DNA from: a virus
Virus record (IMG/VR): IMGVR_UViG_3300027963_000379
Coordinates: 1-21,620 of that record
Length of the DNA stretch: 21,620 bases
Reading direction: 5' to 3' (one strand)
The notes below the pieces were generated by a model that saw only the letters and a list, made by a program, of their open reading frames with translations, ran no database searches and was not told the origin of the DNA. A program made the translations under genes and the position numbers. Of this stretch, positions 1 to 7,857 are shown one piece after another. Position 1 is the first letter of the stretch. Each line of letters opens with the position of its first letter.

Positions 1-816
1 GGGTGGGATACGCTGTATTGGAGCATTCCAGCTCTCCAAGATCGAACGTTTAATCCAGATTCTAAAGGAATATTTGAAAATATTGTATTGAATGCTGACA
101 TTATACATTCCCCAGAACCTTATAGAGTTGCTGGATATCTACGTCAACAGCTTTCAATCGCACAGGCATTTGATGAAATAATTAATAAGACCAGTGACCA
201 CAGTGATCTAGGCTCCCCTGTATTAAAGTTTAATAGACAAGAAAAAGTATGGGCTTCCTCTATCATTGCTAATATAAAGGCACAGACCAAAAAAACAAAA
301 ACCATAGTGTTTCAGCCCTTTGGTTCAAGTGCTGGGTGGGCAGCCGGGGATGTTTTTGATTCATCTGTACGCAGTATGAACAAAAAATCATTTTTATCTC
401 TAGCAGAAAAGTTATCAAAAAACTATAATGTGTTGTTCTTTGGAGATCACTCATTTAAAATGACCGAAGATACTTTTACTCAAAAAATGGATATTATTTC
501 TATTAGAGATTGGGCAGCTCTTATTGATGCGGCCGACTATTTTGTAGGGGTTGACAGTGTAGGACAACACATGGCTCGATCGGCTGGTAAACCCGGTACT
601 GTAATTTATGGATCAACATTTCCCGCAAACACATCTTATCCTGATTATTTTCAAATTTGGGAAAAACCAGGAGTTAAAAAATACGCACCTTTGAGATTAA
701 GCGAATTAGAATCGGGATTAGCAAATAGAATCAATGAAGGGCTAATGGACCTAACTGAAAAAGAAATAAAAGAAATCTTTGATAAAATTGTTTTGGATAT
801 TGAGAAGAAAAAATAA
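1..816 (+). CDS. Heptosyltransferase-like glycosyltransferase (GT9 type), 5' end outside window
   Basis: The reading frame is open from base 1, so the true start lies upstream; the TTG at 88 is only the first start-like codon. The visible part (271 codons) has the C-terminal half of a GT-B, family 9 (ADP-heptose:LPS heptosyltransferase-like) enzyme. There is a beta strand followed by FQPFGSSAGW, then VLFFGDH, then DWAALIDAADYFVGVDSVGQHMA, and then GKPGTVIYG. The last two segments correspond to the nucleotide-sugar binding region of GT9 enzymes, where a GxDSGxxHxA-like pattern is usual; here it reads GVDSVGQHMA. The frame ends 5 nt before the carbamoyltransferase start, so the two are probably co-transcribed. 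The likely role is to transfer a sugar to a phage or host surface glycan; donor and acceptor cannot be read. Family assignment is fairly secure, specificity is not. Confidence 0.75.
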   Translation, partial: GWDTLYWSIPALQDRTFNPDSKGIFENIVLNADIIHSPEPYRVAGYLRQQLSIAQAFDEIINKTSDHSDLGSPVLKFNRQEKVWASSIIANIKAQTKKTKTIVFQPFGSSAGWAAGDVFDSSVRSMNKKSFLSLAEKLSKNYNVLFFGDHSFKMTEDTFTQKMDIISIRDWAALIDAADYFVGVDSVGQHMARSAGKPGTVIYGSTFPANTSYPDYFQIWEKPGVKKYAPLRLSELESGLANRINEGLMDLTEKEIKEIFDKIVLDIEKKK

Positions 817-821
817 ATCAA

Positions 822-2498
822 ATGTATAATATTTTATCAATTAATCCCGGACATAACGGATCTATCGCACTGGTAACTGATGGTAAATTGCAGTATTATT
901 GCGAGGAAGAACGTTTATCTAGATTAAAGTACGACGGTAATCCTTTTAGAGGAATGATTTCCATATTAGAAACATTTTTAATCAATGAACTTGTAATAGG
1001 AGGAACTACTACCGAATATGCTTTGCTACCATGGACTGGAGAAGATCCTTATTCCGCTCTGGCAAGAAAATTCAATCCAAATGTTAAAATTACCAAAGTA
1101 GGCCATGATCATCATATCGGGCATGCTGCTTCGGCATTTTATAATTCTGGGTTTGAATCAGCCGTGGCTGTTGTTGTTGATGGTAGTGGAAGTTTAGATA
1201 ATAAAGAAAACTCTTATATATCATTTGAAACTGAGTCTATTTACAGTTGCAATTATCCGCATCAATTTACAAAATTATATAAAAAATATTGGAGTAATAA
1301 TTCAAGTTATATTTTTGATGGCACAGAAGAACACCACGACTCTGTGACCATTGTCAAGGCCTATGAAGCTGTTTCGGAATATTTAGGGTTTGGGTTTATT
1401 GAAGCAGGAAAAACCATGGGATTATCTCCTTATGGTTCCCCAGATAATAAAATTCCAGATTTTTTTATAGAAAATTTAGGAAATAAAAATTTACTGATCC
1501 CTTATTATCCAGCGGGAGCATACATTGATGAAAATAGATATAATTATCTGGCAAGAAGGCAGGATCCTAAAGATTGGCATCAGCACCTTGAAAAAATAAC
1601 AATCGTAGATAAAAATCTAGCATGGAAAATCCAACAAGAAACTCAAGTACTGGTCGGCGATTTAATTGAAAAAGCAATTGATTTATCTAGAGAAAAAAAT
1701 GTAGTCTTATCGGGTGGCTATGGATTAAATTGTGTTGCTAACTATTATTATAAAAAAAGATTCCCTGACATAAATTTTTATGTTGATCCTATATCGCACG
1801 ATGGTGGTACAGCAATTGGATTAGCCAAGTTAGCCTGGCATGCCTATAGTGAATCAAAAGAAAAAGATCCGTTAAGATCTCTCTACCTGGGTTTTTTTCC
1901 AAATTACAATGATATCGATAGTCTAGTTAATACGGCTGGTTTTAAAATCAGTGAGGCTACTGTTGATGATATTTCACAACTTATTATAGATCAAAACATA
2001 GTGGCTATATTTTCTGGCAGGGCAGAAGGTGGACCCCGAGCTTTAGGAAATCGTAGCATATTGTTTGATCCACGGAATCCTAAAGGTAAAGATATTGTCA
2101 ATACTGTAAAAGGTAGAGAATGGTTTAGACCCTTTGCTGGATCTATACTAGCCGAACATGCGGACGAATGGTTTGAAATGGCTGGTCTAAAAGACAGTCC
2201 ATATATGATGTATGCTATTCCAGTAAAAGAAGACAAGTTAAATCAAATTCCTGCAATAGCACATGTAGACGGAACGTGTAGAATACAAACTGTAAACCAA
2301 TTCGATAATTTACATTATCGAGAATTAATTGAATCTTTTTACAAAAAAACTGGGGTCCCTATATTGTTTAACACCAGTTTTAATCTTGCCGGACATCCTC
2401 TAGTCGAAGTCGTGAAAGATGCCATTGATACCATGAAAAATTCCGAGATCAAATATCTGTACCTTCCAGAAATTAAAAAACTTGTGTATAAAGGTTAA
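822..2498 (+). CDS. O-carbamoyltransferase, NodU/CmcH/TobZ family
   Basis: This 558-residue protein has the usual length of the family (TobZ is about 570). Family members transfer the carbamoyl group of carbamoyl phosphate, via carbamoyl-adenylate, to a hydroxyl of a sugar or antibiotic. An N-terminal Kae1-like domain starts SINPGHNGSIAL, and carries the metal-binding His cluster GHDHHIGHAASAFY (H95, H97, H98, H101) and VVVDGSG. GKTMGLSPYG and LSGGYGLNCVAN follow. A YrdC-like C-terminal region holds the signature GRAEGGPRALGNRS (about residues 399-412) and ILFNTSFN near the end. All expected motifs are present, so it is probably active. It follows the GT9-like gene by 5 nt, and a second glycosyltransferase lies downstream, which points to decoration of a surface or virion glycan. 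The substrate is unknown. Confidence 0.92.
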   Translation: MYNILSINPGHNGSIALVTDGKLQYYCEEERLSRLKYDGNPFRGMISILETFLINELVIGGTTTEYALLPWTGEDPYSALARKFNPNVKITKVGHDHHIGHAASAFYNSGFESAVAVVVDGSGSLDNKENSYISFETESIYSCNYPHQFTKLYKKYWSNNSSYIFDGTEEHHDSVTIVKAYEAVSEYLGFGFIEAGKTMGLSPYGSPDNKIPDFFIENLGNKNLLIPYYPAGAYIDENRYNYLARRQDPKDWHQHLEKITIVDKNLAWKIQQETQVLVGDLIEKAIDLSREKNVVLSGGYGLNCVANYYYKKRFPDINFYVDPISHDGGTAIGLAKLAWHAYSESKEKDPLRSLYLGFFPNYNDIDSLVNTAGFKISEATVDDISQLIIDQNIVAIFSGRAEGGPRALGNRSILFDPRNPKGKDIVNTVKGREWFRPFAGSILAEHADEWFEMAGLKDSPYMMYAIPVKEDKLNQIPAIAHVDGTCRIQTVNQFDNLHYRELIESFYKKTGVPILFNTSFNLAGHPLVEVVKDAIDTMKNSEIKYLYLPEIKKLVYKG

Positions 2499-2553
2499 TT
2501 AAATCTAACAGTTGGTATCCTAGAAGCACCAGTACGAGAGTTAAAAATTATTT

Positions 2554-2561
2554 AATAAATA
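2554..2561 (+). promoter_or_regulatory. Possible T4-type late promoter motif AATAAATA
   Basis: AATAAATA matches the TATAAATA late consensus at 7 of 8 positions. It lies in the 130-bp gap (2499-2628) between the carbamoyltransferase gene and the 73-residue gene. A second, closer motif at 2600 is the better candidate for that gene. I see no hairpin terminator in this gap. Confidence 0.35.
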
Positions 2562-2599
2562 CATCGAACTCACATTCTAATAAAGTTATAACTCAGGTC

Positions 2600-2607
2600 G
2601 TTAAATA
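2600..2607 (+). promoter_or_regulatory. T4-type late promoter motif GTTAAATA with leader and Shine-Dalgarno
   Basis: The TAAATA core ends 21 nt before the ATG at 2629. With T4 late geometry (motif at about -13 to -6) transcription would start near 2613. That leaves a 16-nt leader holding AGGA at 2617-2620, 8 nt before the ATG. The same layout is seen at gp19. Confidence 0.6.
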
Positions 2608-2628
2608 TAGGGCCGCTAGGAAAACAAT

Positions 2629-2850
2629 ATGGCATTACCAGCAACGGGGGCACAAATATCATTTGGACAAGTAAATCGAGCTTATACAAATATCGCTCCA
2701 GGCACAACAGGTGATGCACCTTCTGGTGGACAAAATATTAAACTGAGCTCAATTCTTGGAGCAAGATCTACTTATACAATAGGACAAACAACTGGTACAC
2801 AGATCAGCCTTTCTCTTACCTTTGGCGGCAAAACAACACCTTTTAGCTAA
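2629..2850 (+). CDS. Small Ser/Thr/Gly-rich protein, possibly a virion component
   Basis: The 73-residue product starts MALPATGAQISFGQVNRAY and ends in a Thr/Ser/Gly-rich stretch. It has no Cys, no membrane segment and no signal peptide. The opening MALP..G.ISF..VN is reminiscent of the N-termini of many environmental phage tail-fibre and small structural proteins, but this is recalled similarity only. It has its own late-type promoter (2600) and AGGA ribosome site, so it is probably made late and in quantity. It could be a small decoration or fibre-associated protein, or a cut-down fibre N-terminus. The reading frame is convincing; the function is not known. Confidence 0.6.
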   Translation: MALPATGAQISFGQVNRAYTNIAPGTTGDAPSGGQNIKLSSILGARSTYTIGQTTGTQISLSLTFGGKTTPFS

Positions 2851-2854
2851 CATT

Positions 2855-3325
2855 ATGAATTTAAATCAACTTAAAAATCTAATCTCAAAATCAAACGTCA
2901 CTACCAACAAGTGGGAATTAGATAACATTGTGTGGTGGGATCGTACAACTAATCCAGAATCATTGATAAGATTTGTCAACAGGATACAAGAATTAACTGA
3001 ACAAAAAACTCTAACTGCTGAAGAAACTAAAGAATTACAATATCTGTCAGAATTGCTAGATGAATTAGAACAAGATGAATGCGACGAACTGTTAAACAGG
3101 ACAGAAGAACAATCAAAAGATGCATTTATTGAAGATTTGGCTAGAACCAGTGCTATAGAAATATTAACTGGAGGAAAAATCAGCTACGAAACCATGAATA
3201 CCGCTTGCAAACTCAGCCCCAGTGACTTTATAATGTGTGCAAAACGCACCCAAGATTTACTTAATGCCATACAGGGATTGGTAATCAAAGGTGAAACACT
3301 CAGTAAAGACGTGGCAGGGGCATGA
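2855..3325 (+). CDS. Hypothetical acidic protein, 156 aa
   Basis: I do not recognise this family. The frame is open from a TTG at 2822 inside the previous gene, but the ATG at 2855 (MNLNQLKNLIS) is the natural start: it lies 4 nt after the upstream stop, and the 11 extra residues are encoded within the end of that gene. The protein is Glu/Asp/Leu-rich and probably mostly helical, with a likely coiled-coil stretch around residues 40-85 (RIQELTEQKTL, ELQYLSELLDELEQDE). There is no clear Shine-Dalgarno site. Its stop overlaps the start of the glycosyltransferase gene as ATGA (3322-3325), which suggests translational coupling of the two. It might assist that enzyme, but nothing in the sequence shows this. 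Confidence 0.7.
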   Translation: MNLNQLKNLISKSNVTTNKWELDNIVWWDRTTNPESLIRFVNRIQELTEQKTLTAEETKELQYLSELLDELEQDECDELLNRTEEQSKDAFIEDLARTSAIEILTGGKISYETMNTACKLSPSDFIMCAKRTQDLLNAIQGLVIKGETLSKDVAGA

Positions 3326-3978
3326 AAAAGAAAAGCGTATTCACAAGTTCTAGTTGGACAACTAAAAAAGGCAAACTGGCAGTACTGATCCCTTGCAGGG
3401 ATACTTTACATTCTGCACACGCTCTTTGTCTAGCAGAAATGATCAAACTCAACACCATGAACGATATTGACACGCATGTGTTTATGGATGCTAGTACTAT
3501 TTTACTAACACAAAGAGAGCGACTAGCTACTGAAGCTGTTAATTTAGGTGCAGAATATCTGTTGTGGCTAGACAGCGATATCACTTTTCCTGCTACCACT
3601 GCCATGCGACTAATGGCTCACGATGAACCCGTAGTAGCCTGTAACTATATTCGTAGACAGCTCCCAGCAAAAGGTGTTGCTTATGAAGTAATTGGCGATT
3701 GGAACAATCCTTTACCATTTGATATCTACAATCATCTTGTAGAAGTACAGGGAGTAGGAATGGGCTGTATGCTGATGCGTACGGAAATTTTTTCGAAGAT
3801 TCCTAAACCATGGTTTGAGTTTGGATGGAGTCCAGACAGTAACGATCATTTAGGAGAGGATATGATCCTCTGCCAAAAAATGGCAGCAGCTGGATATTCT
3901 GTTAAGATTGATAGCCAGCTCAGCCAAGAATTAAGACATTTAGGAACCTGGGCATTTGGTCCTGATCTATTAGACTAA
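3322..3978 (+). CDS. GT-A fold glycosyltransferase-like protein
   Basis: The 218-residue protein shows a GT-A nucleotide-sugar binding fold. It begins with a Rossmann-like strand KLAVLIPCRDTLHSAHA (about residues 18-34), then has RERLATEAVNLGAEYLLWLDSDITFP, where D84-S85-D86 is the metal/UDP-binding DxD motif. A later GVGMGCMLMRTEIF segment and a GEDMILCQKMAAAGY segment match the acceptor side and the ED motif common in GT2-like proteins. The length suits a single catalytic domain with no membrane segment, so it should act in the cytoplasm. It overlaps the 156-aa gene by 4 nt and the convergent Nudix gene by 9 nt. Similar proteins occur in T4-like environmental phages. The sugar and acceptor are unknown; it could modify virion protein, DNA or host glycan. 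Confidence 0.78.
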   Translation: MKKKSVFTSSSWTTKKGKLAVLIPCRDTLHSAHALCLAEMIKLNTMNDIDTHVFMDASTILLTQRERLATEAVNLGAEYLLWLDSDITFPATTAMRLMAHDEPVVACNYIRRQLPAKGVAYEVIGDWNNPLPFDIYNHLVEVQGVGMGCMLMRTEIFSKIPKPWFEFGWSPDSNDHLGEDMILCQKMAAAGYSVKIDSQLSQELRHLGTWAFGPDLLD

Positions 3979-4410
3979 ATCTAATAACAGTTCCAGTTTA
4001 GCTCTAATAATTTTATTGGTAAAACTGTTTTTTACGCCCTGGTGTAAGGGTCTCGGCCAGTTGTCATATTCGCACCAGGCATATCCTGAATGTTCTTGGT
4101 TTAGAACAGGAATAAATTCATTGTCTACCAACAGTACATATGTATTGTACTGAAACTTTTGATCGTTGCTAACAAACAGTTCCAAAGGAATAACTTTTTT
4201 TATCTGTGGACTAGGACCAATTTCTTCTTCAATTTCTCTTTTCAGTGTATCAAAAGGAGTTGTGTCTGATGGTTCTTTTTTGCCTCCTACAAAACCCCAA
4301 CATCCTGCGGTTTTACTATGAGCTCTAAGCATCAATAAAAATCGATGTGTATCTGCGGCTAAAAATAATCCACCACTACAGATAATTTGATTCACAGTAC
4401 CAAACGCCAT
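3970..4410 (-). CDS. Nudix hydrolase
   Basis: The 146-residue protein is a single Nudix domain. Family members hydrolyse nucleoside diphosphates linked to another moiety, using divalent metal. The Nudix box runs over about residues 42-66: GGKKEPSD, TTPFDTLK, REIEEEIG. The catalytic helix REIEEEIG is intact. The upstream acidic position is D49 rather than Glu, and the spacing to the Arg is one residue longer than the standard GX5EX7REUXEEXGU. Flanking strands (FLLMLRAHS, CWGFVGG, YNTYVLLVD) fit the fold. It is the last gene of the gp14-gp15 minus-strand unit; its start overlaps the gp15 end by 19 nt, and its 3' end overlaps the convergent glycosyltransferase gene by 9 nt. Substrate is unknown; nucleotide-pool or capped-RNA cleaning are possible. 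Confidence 0.85.
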   Translation of the reverse strand: MAFGTVNQIICSGGLFLAADTHRFLLMLRAHSKTAGCWGFVGGKKEPSDTTPFDTLKREIEEEIGPSPQIKKVIPLELFVSNDQKFQYNTYVLLVDNEFIPVLNQEHSGYAWCEYDNWPRPLHQGVKNSFTNKIIRAKLELLLDLV

Positions 4411-5801
4411 AGTTTATTGTTATAAACTCCTTCGTAACTTTTGCTCCAATCACCGCTCTTCCACTGATACTGAATACCTGTAAAAGAGTTAGTGACATAG
4501 ACAATGTCTGTAGAATTTTGAGAATCGAATACCACTGACCATTTTGCTCCGTCCCATTCTATAATATCATTGGCATGTGCCTGAAAATCGCTAAAGTCAG
4601 AATTTTTCCAAGCAACTGGTCCTGAAAACCCTGCTGTTCCATACATACTATTGTTATTAATATCTTCTAATATAAGGTATCTAGTCCCCGAGGTCACTGA
4701 TGCCGGATTAAAAGTTTGAGGATTTACAATAGCATCAATTGTGCCGCGACCTGCAATAACGGTATTGGTAGGTATGGTATCAGGATCAACAACTAATATC
4801 ATAGAGTAGTCATCAATAGGATTTAAACTAACATAGGCTACTGTCTCGGTACCAGTCGCTTGACTAAACCTCAATTGACTTAGTCCTGCTCTAAATTTAC
4901 CAGGATACAGATCTAAAATCTTATGCCACGAATTAGAATTTCTCGGATCGGTTAGATCTATATCGTCGCCTTGTGAATTATGATGCACTAATCTAGCCAT
5001 ACTGTTATAGACCAGTAGATCATAATTTCCAGGAGTGACAATAACTTCTTGATCCGGACTGATATTATTAAAGATTTCTGTAGCACCAGTCTTACCATAT
5101 ACCGATTGAATAGTTCCCTGAGCACCGGTAGCAAATATATTACTGATAATTTTGGTAATGATGCCTAGTTTTCTAACCTTAGCCGGTGGAGTAATCCATA
5201 CTGGTGCGGTAAACACCATAGTCAGCACATCAATGTCTTCGTTGATACCTTGCGGAACCGTGCGACTACTCCATGTTTGATTTTCTAAATGCAACACACT
5301 CAAACTGGTCCAATCAATATAATTATCGGTGGTTTGAATTTCAAAACTGGGATTGAAAAATACCACAATCTGTTCCCATATTTGCAGTTTTTGATCTACG
5401 CTGGTACTCCATATATCGGCTGCTAGCGTTATCAAATAGGGACTGGGCATGATTCTTTCTACAGTATAATTACTTCCCTGGGCATTTAAATATGAGGGAT
5501 TCTCGGGATCTTCGGTGTTTAATTCTCTTTCACGAATTTGAATTTTGCTGACAAATGTAGGATCCTGCATTCTAGGACGATCAAATTGTAGATCTTTGAT
5601 ATAGCAAGCAATGAACGGGGCATTAGGTATAGCATTTTCTGAATTCTTCTTCAGGATCTGTGCAGACTGGCGAGAAATATCTCCGTACCTTACAGGGACC
5701 TGTATAATGTTACCTTTGCCATCTTTGTAGGCAAAGTTACTCAATATATTAATAAATTGTGTCAAATATCTGCGTACTTGACCGTCGTAAAAATAGTCCA
5801 T
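4392..5801 (-). CDS. gp15: Tail sheath stabiliser/completion protein gp15, with long C-terminal extension
   Basis: The N-terminus (MDYFYDGQVRRYLTQFINILSN) closely follows T4 gp15, which starts with a similar YFYN..FRRY..L pattern. Further shared blocks are IIQVPVRYGD, ERIMPSPYLITLAADIW, QIWEQIVVFFNPSF and LTMVFTAPVWITPP. In T4, gp15 forms a hexamer that caps the tail and joins it to the neck. T4 gp15 has 272 residues; this protein has 469. The extra 200 or so C-terminal residues begin after about residue 240, are probably beta-rich, and end in Trp/Tyr-rich segments (IIEWDGAKWSVVF, YQWKSGDWSK, LWRLVL). It lies 20 nt after gp14 on the same strand, with a distant AGGAAGG site about 12 nt before the ATG. 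It is probably made from the gp14 late promoter. Confidence 0.85.
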   Translation of the reverse strand: MDYFYDGQVRRYLTQFINILSNFAYKDGKGNIIQVPVRYGDISRQSAQILKKNSENAIPNAPFIACYIKDLQFDRPRMQDPTFVSKIQIRERELNTEDPENPSYLNAQGSNYTVERIMPSPYLITLAADIWSTSVDQKLQIWEQIVVFFNPSFEIQTTDNYIDWTSLSVLHLENQTWSSRTVPQGINEDIDVLTMVFTAPVWITPPAKVRKLGIITKIISNIFATGAQGTIQSVYGKTGATEIFNNISPDQEVIVTPGNYDLLVYNSMARLVHHNSQGDDIDLTDPRNSNSWHKILDLYPGKFRAGLSQLRFSQATGTETVAYVSLNPIDDYSMILVVDPDTIPTNTVIAGRGTIDAIVNPQTFNPASVTSGTRYLILEDINNNSMYGTAGFSGPVAWKNSDFSDFQAHANDIIEWDGAKWSVVFDSQNSTDIVYVTNSFTGIQYQWKSGDWSKSYEGVYNNKLWRLVL

Positions 5802-5821
5802 TTTAAGCTAAAGCCTTCCTG

Positions 5822-7012
5822 TTAAACATCTGCTTTTGGTTTGAGAGCCTTACTCAGTGACTGCCGCTCTATGACCACTTCTCCTGCAATAGTAGCGGTG
5901 TTAATATTATTAACAAATCCTGCTTTTAGTTTCCTCCTAATTAGATCTTGATCTGTAGTCTGCGTTTCTCCCAATGTGCTAATAGTCATTCTGACATTGT
6001 CTTCAAACCTGATCCAATGTGTGCCATCGTATCTAAACATTCTATTAGGCAAATAATCTGTTCTTAAAAAATATTGTCCCACAGCACCACTACTAGGAAA
6101 ACTTATACCAAAATCATAGGGAGCACCGTTGGGAGGAACCCCGTCACCTGTTAACCAACCTACATAATAGTTTTTATTGGGACTAGTTAAGACAGCACTA
6201 GCACTAAGGCCGGTACTACTGACAAGCGTTGCTGTACTACTAACGTCTTCTGGTAATGCAAGTCCAGTGGCTAGGTCTTTAGGAACAATGAATAAATGTC
6301 TAGTTTCGTATCCGCTCTTGGGCACATCTTCCTCCGCCTGTAAAATAACCTGATTGTTAATCTCTATACTTCTCTCATAGTCTGACAACAGATCTTTTAA
6401 GGTAGTGCCATCGCCTGCACCAGCATCCTGTTCTAGTATCTCACGGAATTCTTGACGATCTACCATCGGTTGACATTTGGCTCTAACCAGATGTGGATAC
6501 CAAGTCTGACTATATCCAGATGCAGGTCTAGTAACTTCTTGCACTACATAAAATCTTTTTAATGCTACTAGATTATCATCCAAGGCAAATTCATCTTTCT
6601 GATGAGGTAATTCTAGCACATCACCTGCCATTATTTTTCTACCTAATGCATCAAAACTGCTTCTCAAGTGAAAAGTAATCATTACATTGTCATTTTGTAG
6701 GAAGATCCCAAACTGACTTAGATTGAAATCAATATCCTGCAGGGTATATATGCCTCTAATAGTATATACATCTGGTTCATAATGTCGATCTCTGTTTTCC
6801 ATCAACAACAGATCTTGAATACCTAGTTCAGGAATATCATTAGTGTTGTTGGGTTGGGCAGGAGTACTTTCTCCTTCTGCAGGATTAATTGGTCCTAGAT
6901 ACTTATGAACATGGATATCAGTACCGCCAACCTGGAACTGTTCATTGATTACCTTATCAAGAAATTTGAAATCGTGACCTTTTTCTGAACGGTATAAACT
7001 GAGTCTCGGCAT
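5822..7012 (-). CDS. gp14: Neck protein gp14
   Basis: The protein resembles T4-type neck protein gp14, which with gp13 forms the head-tail connector collar. Supporting segments are VGGTDIHVHKYLGP, MITFHLRSSFDALGRKIMAGDVLELPH (like the T4 stretch on level of parameter EGDLIYFP), and LKRFYVVQEV. The frame is open up to 7066, but that would overlap gp13. The start at 7012 (MPRLSLYRSEKGHDFKF, 396 residues) is preferred because it sits exactly 5 nt after a perfect TATAAATA. T4 gp14 has 256 residues, so this one is larger. The extra C-terminal part includes GQYFLRT...MFRYDGTHWIRFED, a short Trp motif also seen in the sheath protein. It is the first gene of the gp14-gp15-Nudix unit and is transcribed away from gp13. 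Confidence 0.83.
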   Translation of the reverse strand: MPRLSLYRSEKGHDFKFLDKVINEQFQVGGTDIHVHKYLGPINPAEGESTPAQPNNTNDIPELGIQDLLLMENRDRHYEPDVYTIRGIYTLQDIDFNLSQFGIFLQNDNVMITFHLRSSFDALGRKIMAGDVLELPHQKDEFALDDNLVALKRFYVVQEVTRPASGYSQTWYPHLVRAKCQPMVDRQEFREILEQDAGAGDGTTLKDLLSDYERSIEINNQVILQAEEDVPKSGYETRHLFIVPKDLATGLALPEDVSSTATLVSSTGLSASAVLTSPNKNYYVGWLTGDGVPPNGAPYDFGISFPSSGAVGQYFLRTDYLPNRMFRYDGTHWIRFEDNVRMTISTLGETQTTDQDLIRRKLKAGFVNNINTATIAGEVVIERQSLSKALKPKADV

Positions 7013-7017
7013 AGTCT

Positions 7018-7025
7018 TATTTATA
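7018..7025 (-). promoter_or_regulatory. Perfect T4 late promoter TATAAATA for gp14 (leaderless class)
   Basis: On the minus strand this is an exact TATAAATA, the T4 late promoter consensus. Only 5 nt (7017-7013) separate it from the gp14 ATG at 7012. With the T4 arrangement, +1 would be the A of the ATG. No Shine-Dalgarno site can fit on such a transcript. Confidence 0.75.
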
Positions 7026-7026
7026 G

Positions 7027-7034
7027 GATAAATA
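7027..7034 (+). promoter_or_regulatory. T4-type late promoter GATAAATA for gp13 (leaderless class)
   Basis: GATAAATA (7 of 8 to consensus) is followed by 5 nt and the gp13 ATG at 7040. It lies back to back with the opposing gp14 promoter, only 1 bp away. Confidence 0.7.
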
Positions 7035-7039
7035 TCTGC

Positions 7040-7798
7040 ATGACTGATACTGACATCGAAAGACAACTAGTAGTTGATTATATCCAGGCCATGCTAGGCG
7101 GAGGAATGATCGACGTCGAATTAGACCCTATCCATTACAACACTGCCATAGATCGTGCATTGGCCAAATTTCGACAACGCAGCAGTAACAGCGTTGAGGA
7201 AAGCTACGCATTTTTAACAATCCAGGTTGATGTCAATGAATATGCTATGCCATCAGAAGTAATGGATGTTCGACAGATATTTAGACGCAGCATTGGTTCT
7301 AGGTCAGGCGGTGGAGGCGGTGGCACGTTATTTGAACCGTTTAACCTAGCCTACTCCAATACCTATTTGCTGACCGCAACAAATATGGGGGGACTAGCTA
7401 CCTATTATGCATTTGCCAGCTATCAAAAACAGGTAGGTAAAATGTTTGGAAGTGAGATTAATTTTACTTTCAATAGAACTACAAAAAAACTGACCATAAT
7501 GCAGCGTCCCAGAAGTGAAGAAGAAGTATTGATTTGGCTCTACAATCACAGACCAGATTTTAATATGCTGCAAGATCCTTTTGCTCGTCAATGGCTTAGA
7601 GACTATGCCCTAGCAACCTGCAAAATCATGCTAGGAGAAGCCCGTGAGAAATTTAATCAAATCGCCAGTCCGCAAGGCGGCACAAGCCTAAACGGAACTG
7701 CATTAAAAACAGAAGGTAAAGCCGAAATAGAAACACTTGAACTAGATCTAATCAACTATAAAGACGGTGGGACTCCGCTGACCTGGGTAATTGGCTAA
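7040..7798 (+). CDS. gp13: Neck protein gp13
   Basis: The 252-residue protein has the pattern of cyanophage-type gp13. An N-terminal helical part (VDYIQAMLGGGMIDVELDPIHYNTAIDRALAKF) is followed by YAMPSEVMDVRQIFR, then ATYYAFASYQKQVGKMFGSEINFTFN, and then a helix WLRDYALATCKIMLGEAREKF. It ends with the conserved GGTSLNGTALKTEGKAEIE. In T4, gp13 with gp14 joins the packaged head to the tail. A poly-Gly run (SGGGGGGT, near residue 95) probably forms a flexible loop. T4 gp13 is longer (309 residues). The start is fixed by the late motif 5 nt upstream; no Shine-Dalgarno site is visible. It is transcribed away from its partner gp14, unlike in T4 where 13, 14 and 15 run together. Confidence 0.85.
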   Translation: MTDTDIERQLVVDYIQAMLGGGMIDVELDPIHYNTAIDRALAKFRQRSSNSVEESYAFLTIQVDVNEYAMPSEVMDVRQIFRRSIGSRSGGGGGGTLFEPFNLAYSNTYLLTATNMGGLATYYAFASYQKQVGKMFGSEINFTFNRTTKKLTIMQRPRSEEEVLIWLYNHRPDFNMLQDPFARQWLRDYALATCKIMLGEAREKFNQIASPQGGTSLNGTALKTEGKAEIETLELDLINYKDGGTPLTWVIG

Positions 7799-7805
7799 AT
7801 TGAGA

Positions 7806-7834
7806 TTGTTTTTTTAATTAGATTGTAATACAAT
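7806..7834 (+). promoter_or_regulatory. Sigma70-like promoter for the kinase gene
   Basis: A TTGTTT -35-like box (7806-7811) and a TACAAT -10-like box (7829-7834) are separated by 17 bp. Transcription would start near 7841, leaving a leader with AAGGAG at 7847-7852 ahead of the ATG at 7858. No TAAATA late motif occurs in this gap, so the kinase may be an early or host-type transcript inside a late region. Confidence 0.45.
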
Positions 7835-7857
7835 ATTCTTATCTTAAGGAGTGATGT

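Noticed and set aside
812-819. AATAAATC just before the carbamoyltransferase ATG
   Set aside because: It resembles the degenerate late motif at 13880, but is 2 nt rather than 5 nt from the ATG and lies in an A-rich run at the end of the previous gene.
3300-3605. 101-codon minus-strand frame over the glycosyltransferase gene
   Set aside because: It is opposite the DxD-containing region of a convincing gene, with no ribosome site or family pattern.
7013-7066. Longer gp14 start at 7066
   Set aside because: It would overlap gp13 by 27 nt and run through both late promoters. The shorter start has an exact TATAAATA at the same spacing as other genes, and the protein from 7012 begins like other gp14 proteins as I recall them.
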